DNA from: Methanobacterium sp.
Lineage (GTDB): Archaea > Methanobacteriota > Methanobacteria > Methanobacteriales > Methanobacteriaceae
Direction of reading: 5' to 3'
Assembly (NCBI GenBank): GCA_039666455.1
Contig: JAVSLW010000010.1
Span: forward strand, 1-64,000
Length of the DNA stretch: 64,000 bases
In this document: one piece after another, positions 37,047 to 47,000 of the stretch
Layout: each line of letters starts with the position of its first letter
How positions within the stretch are numbered: the stretch's first letter is position 1
Program-made: the position numbers and the translations under genes
Notes under the pieces: model-generated
Seen by the model: the letters and a program-made list of their open reading frames with translations, nothing else
Told to the model about the DNA's origin: nothing
Databases searched by the model: none

Positions 37047-38141
37047 ATGGAAAATAAAGCCGAAATAAATGTTGGAGAAGGATTAAATACTGAAATTGAA
37101 ATAAACGAAGAATTTGGCAACAAACTCAATGTAACATCAAATAAAAGGCCAATATCTGAGTTAGATAGTAGTACTGAGGAAAAGAAAAAGACTGAAGCTC
37201 TATTAAAAGTAGAGAATATTTCTCTTTCCTTTACTCAATATACTTCTGGACTTAGACAAACTGAATTGAATGTTATCTCTAATTTGAGTATAGAAGCATA
37301 CAGTGGCGAAATTTTAGCTGTTGTTGGATCAAGCGGTTCTGGTAAAAGTCTTCTGGCACATGCTATTTTAGGAATTTTACCTTCAAATGCGAATCTTGAT
37401 GGTAAAATGGAATATGATGGTCAAGAACTTATTCAAGATAAAAAAGAAGAGCTTCGAGGTAAAGAAATAGCTCTGATCCCACAGTCTGTGAATTATCTGG
37501 ATCCTTTAATGAGAATCTCTGATCAGGTAATAGGAGACGTTGAAGAAGATGAAAAGTTAATGAGAAATCTCCAGAGAAAAATTTTCCAGAGGTATGATTT
37601 AAAACCAGAAACGGATAGGATGTTTCCACATGAACTGTCTGGAGGTATGGCCAGAAGAGTCTTGGTTTCTACTGCCATAATAAGCTCTGCAAAGCTCATA
37701 ATTGCAGATGAACCTACTCCGGGATTAGATGAAAAAACTTTAAACGAAACATTGAGTTACTTCAAGGACATGGCCGCTAATGGATGTGCAGTTATACTTA
37801 TAACCCATGATATAGAGGCTGCACTGAAAATATCTGATAAAATTGCAGTATTTTATGCAGGTACAGTTTTAGAAGTGGCTAATGCCCGAGACTTTGAGAA
37901 TAATGGTGAAAAGTTAAGGCATCCCTACACCAGGGCGCTCTGGAGTGCACTTCCCCAAAACGGGTTCCGGGCAATTAAGGGCCATCAACCGATGCAGGAT
38001 GAAGCCATTGATGGATGCGTTTTTTATGAGAGATGCTCTAAAAAGACCGATATTTGTTCTAAAGGCGTACCCCCACTAAAAGAGATTAGTAGTGGAATAG
38101 TAAGGTGCAATAACGTTGCACTTGAAGAAGAAATCATTTAA
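37047..38141 (+). CDS. ABC transporter ATP-binding protein (NikD/DppD type) with acidic N-terminal extension
   Basis: About 50 acidic, low-complexity residues precede a full ATPase domain. Walker A is VVGSSGSGKSLLAHA, the Q-loop is ALIPQSVNYLDPL, the signature FPHELSGGMARRVLVSTA, and Walker B LIIADEPTPGLDE with the H-loop LITHDIEAAL. The C-terminal oligopeptide-transporter extension is present (HPYTRALWSALP, then CVFYERCSKKTDIC with cysteines). The N-terminal extension is unusual for the family. It pairs with the shorter ATPase downstream. Confidence 0.9.
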   Translation: MENKAEINVGEGLNTEIEINEEFGNKLNVTSNKRPISELDSSTEEKKKTEALLKVENISLSFTQYTSGLRQTELNVISNLSIEAYSGEILAVVGSSGSGKSLLAHAILGILPSNANLDGKMEYDGQELIQDKKEELRGKEIALIPQSVNYLDPLMRISDQVIGDVEEDEKLMRNLQRKIFQRYDLKPETDRMFPHELSGGMARRVLVSTAIISSAKLIIADEPTPGLDEKTLNETLSYFKDMAANGCAVILITHDIEAALKISDKIAVFYAGTVLEVANARDFENNGEKLRHPYTRALWSALPQNGFRAIKGHQPMQDEAIDGCVFYERCSKKTDICSKGVPPLKEISSGIVRCNNVALEEEII

Positions 38142-38211
38142 ACTGATGGAAATCCGTCTATTTGTGGTTATAATTTGATGTTCCAGTAAAAGAAGTTAAA
38201 GAGGTGTAAAA

Positions 38212-38823
38212 ATGCTTCTTAAAGGTGAAAATATAAGTTTTGGATATAAAAGAGACAAACAGATTTTAAATGGCGTGAATATATCTTTAAAAAGTGGTGA
38301 AGTACTGGGCCTGATTGGAGATAGTGGAAGTGGAAAATCAACACTGTGTAAGATATTATCTGGCTATGAAAATAACTATCAGGGGAATGTAAGCATTGAT
38401 GGAAAAGAAATCCCGTTAAAAGGATATAATCCAGTGCAACTTGTCTTTCAACATCCAGAAAAATCTGTAAATCCTAAATGGAAAATGAAGGATATTTTAA
38501 ATGAAGGGCATGATGTTCCGCAGGATATTTTGAATTCATTTGGAATAAAAAAGAACTGGCTTAATCGGTGGCCAAATGAGCTTTCTGGAGGTGAACTTCA
38601 AAGATTCGCCCTTACAAGGGCTTTAAACCCTAAAACCAGGTTTTTAATAGCTGATGAAATAACCACAATGGTAGATGCAATTACTCAGGCTCAAATATGG
38701 AATACAGTTTTAGACATAGCTGAAGAGCAGAATATTGGTGTGCTGGTTGTAAGCCATAATAAAAAACTAATCAATGAGTTATGTCACGATACAATCTATT
38801 TAGATGATATTAACAATGTTTAA
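38212..38823 (+). CDS. ABC transporter ATP-binding protein (NikE/DppF type)
   Basis: A compact ATPase of 203 residues, lacking the C-terminal extension seen in its partner. Walker A LIGDSGSGKSTLCKILSG, Q-loop LVFQHPEKSVNP, signature LSGGELQRFALTRAL, Walker B FLIADEITTMVDA and H-loop VVSHNKKL are intact. The Glu after Walker B Asp is kept (ADEI). It ends the transporter operon and converges on the Mur ligase gene. Confidence 0.88.
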   Translation: MLLKGENISFGYKRDKQILNGVNISLKSGEVLGLIGDSGSGKSTLCKILSGYENNYQGNVSIDGKEIPLKGYNPVQLVFQHPEKSVNPKWKMKDILNEGHDVPQDILNSFGIKKNWLNRWPNELSGGELQRFALTRALNPKTRFLIADEITTMVDAITQAQIWNTVLDIAEEQNIGVLVVSHNKKLINELCHDTIYLDDINNV

Positions 38824-38933
38824 TTCAAACTAAATCTTTTTTTGCTAATTTTAGAACCTTTAATAAATCCTTTTGCATAGGGTATACACCTTAAAACATT
38901 ATATCCATCAAGCACTACCATGTCAAATATCTC

Positions 38934-40316
38934 TTATCCATATTTATTACATCCTTTTTTAATTCCAGAAAGCATGGAAGACTTCACACTTTCATATGCA
39001 GATATAGCTCCAGGACCTACATGCAATATTGTATCTCCAGGTTGTGAATATTTAATGGAAAGCTCTCCTGCGGTTTTCATGTCTTCAACTGCAATTTTCA
39101 AGGCTTTTGAATCATGAGCTCCAGCTAAAACTTCTTTGGCAGCGGCCATGTCCAGTTTCCCAATGGTTTCATTGTATCCAGTAGCAATTATAACTTTAGC
39201 ATATCTACCAAGTATGTTACCGAGTCCATATTTATCCCGGGGAGTGCTACTATCTGGATTATCGATTAAAACCACCAAAGAATGCCCAGAAAAAGATTTT
39301 AAAGTAGGAAGAAGACCCTCGGGTATGTAGGCCGCATCAAAATACACTTCTCTGTTAGAATATTTTCCTAAATATTCCATATGGCCTGGAATTCCTCTGA
39401 ATTTGCCGAGTGCATCTTTTATGCTTTCTTCATCAAGACCATAACATATTGAAGCTGCTGCTGCGGCTATGGAATTTTCAACATAGTAACCAGACATTTT
39501 AAGAGGGGTTTGAAATTTTCCAGCTCTGTTACCAACATCATATTTGATCATAAGCTTTTTATCTACTAACTCCCCTTTGACATTACATTCATTGCCTTTT
39601 GAACCATACCAGACCACATCGTTTCTGTGTATTAAATTTCTGCATTTAATATTGGCAATAAAAATGTCGGGCATATTAACTATGAGCATCTCACGGGCTG
39701 TGTACTTCTCCATGGATCCACCGAATTCTGCAAGATGCTCGGGGTAGATATTTGTAAGGATCCCTACCTTCAGTTTCACCTGGGACATTAGCCTTATGGT
39801 ACCATGGGGAATCTCAAGAACTGCAATATCATTTTTCTTATGATAATTATGAATTATTCCATCAACTATGATCTCGCTAAGTAGATTTCCATGTTGGGAT
39901 GAACATGTCCACACCTTATATCCTGCAGACTCAAATATGTGGGATATTATGTGGGTGGTACTTGTTTTTCCAAGTGTTCCTGCTATTCCAATTATATCTA
40001 TATCAATCTCCTTGTCTATTATCTTTGCGATGTCCTCATTTTTTAATAACTTTATCTTCTCTCCTTTGATGGTGTCATCTACTGGTATTGTGGGAGATAC
40101 ATATGCCAAGTCAAAATTTTTAAGATCATCAGGTACATCTGATCCTAAACGAAGATCTACTCCTTCTTTTTCCATTTTCAGGAGAATTTCTTGGATATCT
40201 TCTTGGAAACTGCTTAAAGGTTTTCTATCAGTTATAACAACGTTATTGCCTACATGGTTTAGAATTCTTGCAACAGGGCGTCCAGCATTACCTGCGCCAA
40301 TTACTATACATCTCAT
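38934..40316 (-). CDS. Mur ligase family protein (MurC/MurD-like)
   Basis: A 460-residue ATP-dependent amide ligase. The N-terminus is a Rossmann-like domain (CIVIGAGNAGRPVARILNHV). The central domain has the Mur P-loop IGIAGTLGKTSTTHIISHIF and a VLEIPHGTIRL strand followed by TNIYPEHLAEFGGSMEKYTA. The C-terminal domain begins near SGYYVENSIAAAAASICYGL and has RGIPGHMEYLG. In Methanobacteriales such ligases build the peptide of pseudomurein or act in F430 synthesis (CfbE). The neighbouring nickel-type transporter hints at F430, but the N-terminus does not match the CfbE sequences I remember, so I leave it unassigned. Confidence 0.8.
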   Translation of the reverse strand: MRCIVIGAGNAGRPVARILNHVGNNVVITDRKPLSSFQEDIQEILLKMEKEGVDLRLGSDVPDDLKNFDLAYVSPTIPVDDTIKGEKIKLLKNEDIAKIIDKEIDIDIIGIAGTLGKTSTTHIISHIFESAGYKVWTCSSQHGNLLSEIIVDGIIHNYHKKNDIAVLEIPHGTIRLMSQVKLKVGILTNIYPEHLAEFGGSMEKYTAREMLIVNMPDIFIANIKCRNLIHRNDVVWYGSKGNECNVKGELVDKKLMIKYDVGNRAGKFQTPLKMSGYYVENSIAAAAASICYGLDEESIKDALGKFRGIPGHMEYLGKYSNREVYFDAAYIPEGLLPTLKSFSGHSLVVLIDNPDSSTPRDKYGLGNILGRYAKVIIATGYNETIGKLDMAAAKEVLAGAHDSKALKIAVEDMKTAGELSIKYSQPGDTILHVGPGAISAYESVKSSMLSGIKKGCNKYG

Positions 40317-40586
40317 AATAATCTCCTTTTTTTAAATTAAATCCTCAAGACATTCTTTAAAGTTTTAAGTTAAGTACATCTCCAATTTCATCTAATTGCA
40401 ACATCATTTTTTTTGCATTCATCTAAAATATTATAACTAATATAGATTTTCAAATACTACAAATTTTCTAAAATTCTCTGAATTTTGATCAGATAAAGTA
40501 TTTATGTCAATATTCTTTAAAAGAGTTATTATTTGAATGAACATTCTTTAAGCTTTTTAGAAAAATCCATTAAAACTTCTATGGAG

Positions 40587-41324
40587 TTATAGATTTCTTG
40601 CAAATGTCAAATACCCGGTATGACCTACGGCCCTTGTTTTAGGCCGGGTACCCTTATTTTTTACTTCAATTTCACGTAGAATACATTCAATTGTTTTAAT
40701 ATTTGAAAATTCGAATTTTTTAAGCACTTTGTGAAGTATTTGAACCTGTTCAATGTAGGGGGTATAAGTTGCGATATATCCGCCTGTTTTAAGGGCTTTT
40801 TTAGCGTGCTCTACAACATCCCATGGTTTTGGTAGATCTAAAAAGACCAGATCGATATCATCTTCATCTATACCATCTAATATGTCTTTACATTTTATAT
40901 GCACGTTTTCAAGCCCAAAACCTTCGATATTACGTTTTGCAATTTCTGCAAAGTCTTCTCTTACCTCATAGGAGTAAACAGCGCCTTTATCACCCACAAC
41001 ATTTCCAAAATGAAGTGCTGTGGCTCCAGCGCCTGTTCCAGCATCAATTACTCTGTCTCCACACCCAGTTCCTGTAGTTGCGATTATGATTCCAATGTCT
41101 TTGGGCAGTATTATTGAGCATTTTCTCTCCATTAAATCGATATAATCATTTATATTAGCCTTTAAAACCTTAAATTCATGCCCTAAATGAGTTTCCAGGG
41201 CGTCTCCAGGCATTCCATTTTCCATATCCTCTTTTTTTATAAAACCGAAGTTGGTGTGGAATTCTTCATTGCGGGCAATGTATTTTTTGCCCCTTTCATC
41301 CATTAAAATGCGCAATTTATTCAC
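40587..41324 (-). CDS. trmI: tRNA (adenine-N1)-methyltransferase TrmI
   Basis: The 245-residue protein starts with a small beta domain (LRILMDERGKKYIARNEEFH) and continues with the class I methyltransferase fold: VIDAGTGAGATALHFGNVVG (motif I), VYSYEVREDFAEIAKRNIEG, and DIDLVFLDLPKPWDVVEHAK, the catalytic D-L/P-P/K signature of m1A57/58 enzymes. The end GHTGYLTFARNL is conserved in archaeal TrmI. The enzyme makes m1A at positions 57/58 of the T loop. Confidence 0.92.
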   Translation of the reverse strand: MNKLRILMDERGKKYIARNEEFHTNFGFIKKEDMENGMPGDALETHLGHEFKVLKANINDYIDLMERKCSIILPKDIGIIIATTGTGCGDRVIDAGTGAGATALHFGNVVGDKGAVYSYEVREDFAEIAKRNIEGFGLENVHIKCKDILDGIDEDDIDLVFLDLPKPWDVVEHAKKALKTGGYIATYTPYIEQVQILHKVLKKFEFSNIKTIECILREIEVKNKGTRPKTRAVGHTGYLTFARNL

Positions 41325-41435
41325 TCCTCACTATAATATATTAAAAATTTAATCAATGATATTTGCCCTTTTTTATGTTATAACTAAATATTTGGGTTCA
41401 GGTTACAAATTAACTTTTGATTCATTCTATTAGTT

Positions 41436-43733
41436 TTATTCATCCATTTCTGTAAGCTTTTTAGTTTTACTTTTACCAATTTTCCTAAAGCCAGAATCAA
41501 CTACCTCTTTTATTCTTCTGGCTATTTTTTCACCAATTCCTTCCACAGTTTTAAGATCGCTTTTTGAAGCATTTATAATGTCTTTAACTGAACCAAATTC
41601 TTCAAGCAGCTTTTTAGCTGTAACTGGCCCAATATTTGGTAGTGATTCTACAATATACAATTGCTGTTCATACAATGTGAGTGGTTTTTTCTCGGTTCTA
41701 ATCTGCATCACTGGCCGTTCAAGTATTTGTTCTCTTATAGCAATCCTCATAACCATTGCAGCAGTATCTTCTTCAGATCTGGTTGGAATGATTGGAATAC
41801 TGAAATCCACAGCTAGAGAAGCAAGAGCGCCTCTTACTGCATTTGGATGAATTAAAGATGAATAGAGATCTTCACCTTCAAGTATAATCACTGGCTTTCT
41901 GAAGTTTTCAGCCAATTCTTTGGCCTGTTTGTAAAGTCGTTTATCCATAATTGAAACTATGAAGTCTTTTGTAGTTTTTCGCTCAATTCCAACCTCATCA
42001 CTCACCTGATAATCGGCAATAGCAAGGCTTTTTACTTCTATATCTGCATTTAATTTGTCAAGTTCACGCAGTACCCTGGAATTACCCTCTCTTGAATCAG
42101 CATAGATCAGTGGCTTAATCTCGCCATCTTCACGGGGGATTACTTTTACAATTTCTTTAGGAGCCGTACGAAACTTTGGTTTCGTGGCCCCAAAAGCTTC
42201 GTGTTTGAGGGCTGTATTTCTTTTTATTCTGTTTGAAAGCTGTTTTTTCATTCTCTGCTCTTTATTGATACTTGCCCAGTAGTAAGCTTCATCCCTGGTA
42301 CCTTTAGTGATTAAAATACACGTTTTTCCTTTATTTTTCCTTCCAGTTCTACCACGGCGCTGTATCATCCGTATTTCAGATGGAACAGGCTCGTAAAGTA
42401 TTACAAGGTCCACAGCAGGTATGTCAATACCTTCTTCAGCCACACTGGTGGATATTAAAACATCATAAGTACCCATTTTAAAAGCTTTAATGACTTCTTT
42501 TTGTTTTTTTTGGGTTAATCCCTTTTCACCTTCCTTTGCAGCCTGACCAAAGAATTTAACAGCTTTAATATCCTCTTCCTCACATTTTTCAAATATCCTA
42601 TCAACAGTATCTCTAAACTGGGTGAAAACAATTATTCTGGAGTCTTTATTTTCTTTGAGCTCTTTTTTCAATATTTGAGCTAATTTATTGAGTTTTGGAT
42701 GTTCAATTCCTTTTCTATGGGCTATTTTGGTAAGGCTAATCGCTTTTTTAAAGTTTTCATCCACTAAAAGGCTTTTAGCTGCTTTTGTTCTCTTTTTGCG
42801 CAGCCTTTCAAAGTATTTGTTTAAAGTATGTATCCCCTGGGTTTCAAGTAATTCAAGGGCATGCAGGGCATTGATTACAGCAGTAAACGTAGAAACAGCT
42901 ATATAATATTTCTTTGGAGGATTACTGCTTCTTGATATCCTGTTTTGAGCCTCTCCCTTGGCTTTTAAAACGTCCTTTTTATTCATGTTCACAGATTTTA
43001 TTATTCCTATTTTTTTAAGGGTGTTAAATCTGGCCTTCAAGGTATTTTCAATATGTGATTTAATACCTTTAAGTTCATCATTAAGTTCAACTTTAATCCA
43101 TTTAACTTCAACCGGGTTAAAATAAGGAACAACATCAGCATCTTCTTCGCTTTTGATGACAACGTCATTTATAAACAAATTTTCGCATACTTCACTAATT
43201 TTATTTTCATCAGAGCCTGGAGAAGCGGTAAGGCCAAGTATAAGTGGATTTTTTGCTTCTTTTTGGTATTTTGAAGCCAAATAAACATAGGAATAAGATC
43301 CCACACCGCGGTGACATTCGTCAAATACAATCAGTGAAACATCCTTTAAACTGTATCTGGAGGATATTAAATCTGATTCTATGGTCTGGGGAGTGGCACA
43401 AATAATTTGATATTCATCCCATCTTTTAGCTCTTTTTTCTGGCTTAATATCACCAGTAAGAGAGGTTACAGGCAAATTCATAAATTCCCTAAAGCTTTCC
43501 TCATGCTGTGCTGTAAGTGGCTTGCTTGGTGATAGAATCAGGACTTTTGAACCCTTGAAATTTTTGAGCCTTTCCGCTGCCACTAAAACTGCTACTATTG
43601 TCTTTCCAAGTGCTGTAGGTGCTACTATTATAGTGCTTCCTTTTTTAAGCACATCAGCAGCTAGAATTTGCTGGTAAAGTCGTGATTCTATTTTTTGGTC
43701 CTTGATTAGAGGGTGTTTAATCCACTTTTGCAT
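41436..43733 (-). CDS. hef: Hef helicase-nuclease (XPF/FANCM-like)
   Basis: This 765-residue protein joins an SF2 helicase to an XPF nuclease. The helicase has IVAPTALGKTIVAVLVA (motif I), VFDECHRGVGSYSYV (II), LGLTASPGSDE (III) and IQRRGRTGRKNKG (VI). The nuclease has YADSREGNSRVLREL and VGIERKTTKDFIVSI, the ERKxxxD active site. A C-terminal helix-hairpin-helix pair follows (LPNIGPVTAKKLLEEFG, VEGIGEKIARRIKEV). Hef acts on stalled forks and branched DNA. The inter-domain linker around LKHEAFGATKPKFRTAPKE is encoded by a copy of the dispersed twin-hairpin element. Confidence 0.95.
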   Translation of the reverse strand: MQKWIKHPLIKDQKIESRLYQQILAADVLKKGSTIIVAPTALGKTIVAVLVAAERLKNFKGSKVLILSPSKPLTAQHEESFREFMNLPVTSLTGDIKPEKRAKRWDEYQIICATPQTIESDLISSRYSLKDVSLIVFDECHRGVGSYSYVYLASKYQKEAKNPLILGLTASPGSDENKISEVCENLFINDVVIKSEEDADVVPYFNPVEVKWIKVELNDELKGIKSHIENTLKARFNTLKKIGIIKSVNMNKKDVLKAKGEAQNRISRSSNPPKKYYIAVSTFTAVINALHALELLETQGIHTLNKYFERLRKKRTKAAKSLLVDENFKKAISLTKIAHRKGIEHPKLNKLAQILKKELKENKDSRIIVFTQFRDTVDRIFEKCEEEDIKAVKFFGQAAKEGEKGLTQKKQKEVIKAFKMGTYDVLISTSVAEEGIDIPAVDLVILYEPVPSEIRMIQRRGRTGRKNKGKTCILITKGTRDEAYYWASINKEQRMKKQLSNRIKRNTALKHEAFGATKPKFRTAPKEIVKVIPREDGEIKPLIYADSREGNSRVLRELDKLNADIEVKSLAIADYQVSDEVGIERKTTKDFIVSIMDKRLYKQAKELAENFRKPVIILEGEDLYSSLIHPNAVRGALASLAVDFSIPIIPTRSEEDTAAMVMRIAIREQILERPVMQIRTEKKPLTLYEQQLYIVESLPNIGPVTAKKLLEEFGSVKDIINASKSDLKTVEGIGEKIARRIKEVVDSGFRKIGKSKTKKLTEMDE
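42168..42207. repeat. Twin-hairpin repeat, copy D, inside the hef coding sequence
   Basis: ACGAAAC-TTTG-GTTTCGT (42168-42185), a GGCCC spacer, and CAAAAGC-TTC-GTGTTTG (42191-42207, one mismatch and one wobble). Order, spacing and the GGCCCC junction match copy C at 31698-31737. It encodes part of the linker between the helicase and nuclease domains without breaking the frame. Confidence 0.6.
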
Positions 43734-44027
43734 GGGTTTAAGTATTTAAATTGTATCATATAAAAATGGCGATTGATTTAATGGCTTCATTTGGGAGTTT
43801 TTTGGATTAAAAAAAGTTATTGCACTTTTTTTCACGATTTAATTAATATTCAACGGTTTATTTGGTATATCTGATAGAATTAATTCATAGCAACGTATTA
43901 TATTGATTAAATTAATAAATTTGGCTCTTACTGGTATTTAAGTGTTGCTATTTATTTCAAATAGTAAATTTTTTAATAACAGGTGTATCATTTAGAATTA
44001 ATATTGGATTATATGGGGAATGGGAGT
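43734..44027. other. Divergent promoter region between hef and the giant surface-protein gene
   Basis: 294 bp, AT-rich, no gene. TATA-like stretches occur near 43748-43762 (TGTATCATATAAAAA, hef side) and several T/A-rich segments lie nearer the surface gene. A GGGAG ribosome site precedes ATG 44028. Confidence 0.35.
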
Positions 44028-47000
44028 ATGATCAGGCGAGTGATGTTTTTTATTTTACTCTTTGCTTTTACACTGGTATTTTGCAGTGTAGCGGCAGCTG
44101 CAAATACCAATTACACTTATACAACTGACGATGATTTTAACAGAGGTAATGGCACTGGTTTGAATGTTTCTGATAATCGGTTGCAGCTTTCCAGTAATTC
44201 TTCAGCATCCAGTTATTCATTTATCTGGGTTCCTAACAGTAATGAGGGAACTGTATCTAAGGTTAATACTGTTACTGGTCTGGAGGTGGCTCGTTATAGG
44301 GTTGGTCCTTCTGCGGGTTCTTCTCCTTCTCGTACTACTATTGATCTTGATGGTAATTGTTGGGTTGGTAACCGTGGAACTGGAACGGTGGTTAAGATTG
44401 GTTTGTTTGAAAATGGAGGTTATTTTGACCGTAATAATAATGGAATAATTGAAACCTGCAGAGATTTGGATGGTAATGGTGTTATAACAGCAGATGAAAT
44501 TCTTCCAGGGGTGAAGATGAATGTGTACTATGGGAAGTGGTGGTTATACCAGGACGTGAAGGTACCTATAGGCCGGGAAATTATACTGAAGGATATTCTA
44601 ATGTTCCTGGACCCCGGGGGATTGCTGTTGATAGTCAAAACAATATATGGGCAGGTACTTACGGCACACATAAATTTTACTATATTAATGGCTCTGATGG
44701 TCAAATATTGAAGACGGTGGATGTTTCATCGGTTGGTCATGGATCTTATGGGGCGGTGATTGACCAGTATGGTGTATTATGGTCTTCTGGAGGTGTTGGG
44801 AATAATATTTTAAGATTAGACCCTTCAAATGACACATTCAAGAGAATTAATGTTCCTCACACTGCTTATGGACTGGGGCTTGATAGAAATAATCATTTAT
44901 TTGTTTCTGGCTGGACATATTCCCGATTTTCCAGGATCAACATTCTCACTGGCACTATTGAATGGACAAAACCATGCCCATACCAATCCAGGGGAGTTGT
45001 TGTTACAGATGATGGTGATGTGTGGATTGCTAATTCTGCAGCAGGAACAGTGACTCGATATTCTAATGATGGTGACTTTAAAGCTACTATAATTGTTGGA
45101 AACACTCCTACCGGTGTTTCAGTGGATAACCAGGGTAAAATATGGGTGGTTGATAATGGTGATGAGTATATTCACCGGATTAACCCGCAGAAAGTTGATT
45201 CAGGAGATATTGAGAATGGGGTGGAATTATCCAAAAGAATCATCGGAGGTCTTCATTATGGTTACAGTGACATGACTGGAGTGGTGTCCAACACCATCAC
45301 CACAAACAAAGGCATATGGACTGTAATCCATGACACACAGATTAACAATGCTCTTTGGGGAAAAGTATCCTGGAACAGTCTTGAACCAGAAGGCACCAGA
45401 ATAAAAGTGCGTGTTAGAAGCTCCAACAATAAACAGAACTGGTCAAATTGGGAAGAAGTAATTAATAGTGCTTTTCTTAGTTCAACACCTGGAGGCAGAT
45501 ATTTAGAGGTTGAAACAACTCTGGAAAGAAATAAAGGCAATATTTCACCTGTACTTTATGATTTAACTGTTAAAGCCTTGAAAGCAGATGTTACACTTAC
45601 CACAACTGTAAATAACCCTACACCACGCATAGGAGACACTGTTATATTTGTAACCATGGTTAGAAATAATGGGCCTGATACAGCAACCAATATAATGGTT
45701 TATCCTGTGTTACCATCTGGATTTACGGTGATTACACCTTCTGTGGGGACATACAGTGACGGAGTATGGACTGTTGGGGTTTTGCGGCCTGGTGAAACAG
45801 CGACACTGGAAGTTACAGGAGTTATAACACCGGAATTTGCAAGCAGGAATATTAATTATTGGGTTAGTGAAACCCATAATGAATATGACCCAACAAATAG
45901 TTCAGTATCAAGTGCAAGTGTTTATGTTCCATTTCAAAATGTTGAATTAAGCTATGAATTGAAAAATGGTAAACCTACGCTTACTGTAAGTAACACTGGA
46001 ACTGATTATGCGTTTAATACTGCAATAAAAACTACTATACCTTCAGGATTCACTCCTGAACCCTCTCATGGTTCATATAATAATGGGTTGTGGTTTATTG
46101 GTGCATTGTCTCCTGGTGGGGCGGTTGCACTGACTTTAACACCTATAATTAGTGGAGATAATGATCCATCTCCTCCTGTCTCTGTTGATGGTCACACCAA
46201 AGTTTCAAAAAAAGCAGTTCAAAAAAGAGGTTATTACAGGTATGGTGGTAGCATCCCTCCTCCTGAAAGGGATAATAGGACTGTTCCTATGCAGGATACT
46301 GGTGTGCCTCTTAATTTTTCTGGGCTTGCGATTTTACTGGTTTTATTTGGATCCTATCTTAACAAAAGAGAAGACAAGTCCAAAATCAATAAATGGCTTT
46401 TATTGATCATAGTGTTATTTGGAGTTTTATTGTTCTGCAGCACTTCATTTGCTGCAGGCACCAATCAGACCTATAACTCATCAGATGATTTTAATAATGG
46501 TACTTTTAACAATGTAAATGGTTCTGGGGATAAACTGGAGCTCAATAATTCATCTAAACCTGCAGGGAATTATATCTGGGTCCCCAACACTAATCAGGGC
46601 ACAATATCCAAGGTGGATGTGCGCACAGGGCAAGAAGTGGCCAGGTATCGTACCAGCCCTCAAGGTAATGCTCATCCTTCCAGAACAGTGGTAGATTCTA
46701 ATGGTAACTGCTGGGTGGCTAATTACCAAACAGGAACCGTGGTTAAAATCGGCCTATTAGAGAATGGAGGATATATTGACCGGGATAATGATGGAACAAT
46801 TCAGACAAGCCGGGATCTGGACCATAATGGAGTGATCACTGGAAGTGAACTTTTAGACTGGGGAAAAGACGAATGCATGCTTTATGAGACAGTTTTCATA
46901 CCTGGACGTGAGGGTGCTTATGTCCCAGGTGCGTATACAGGAGGTTACGCTAATAACTGGAAGAATCCTGGACCTCTTGCAGTTGTACTGGATTCTGATA

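Noticed and set aside
38934..40316. Naming the Mur ligase as CfbE (coenzyme F430 synthase) because of the nickel-type transporter
   Set aside because: The adjacency is suggestive, but the N-terminal Rossmann-like domain fits MurC/MurD-like pseudomurein ligases better, so no symbol was given.
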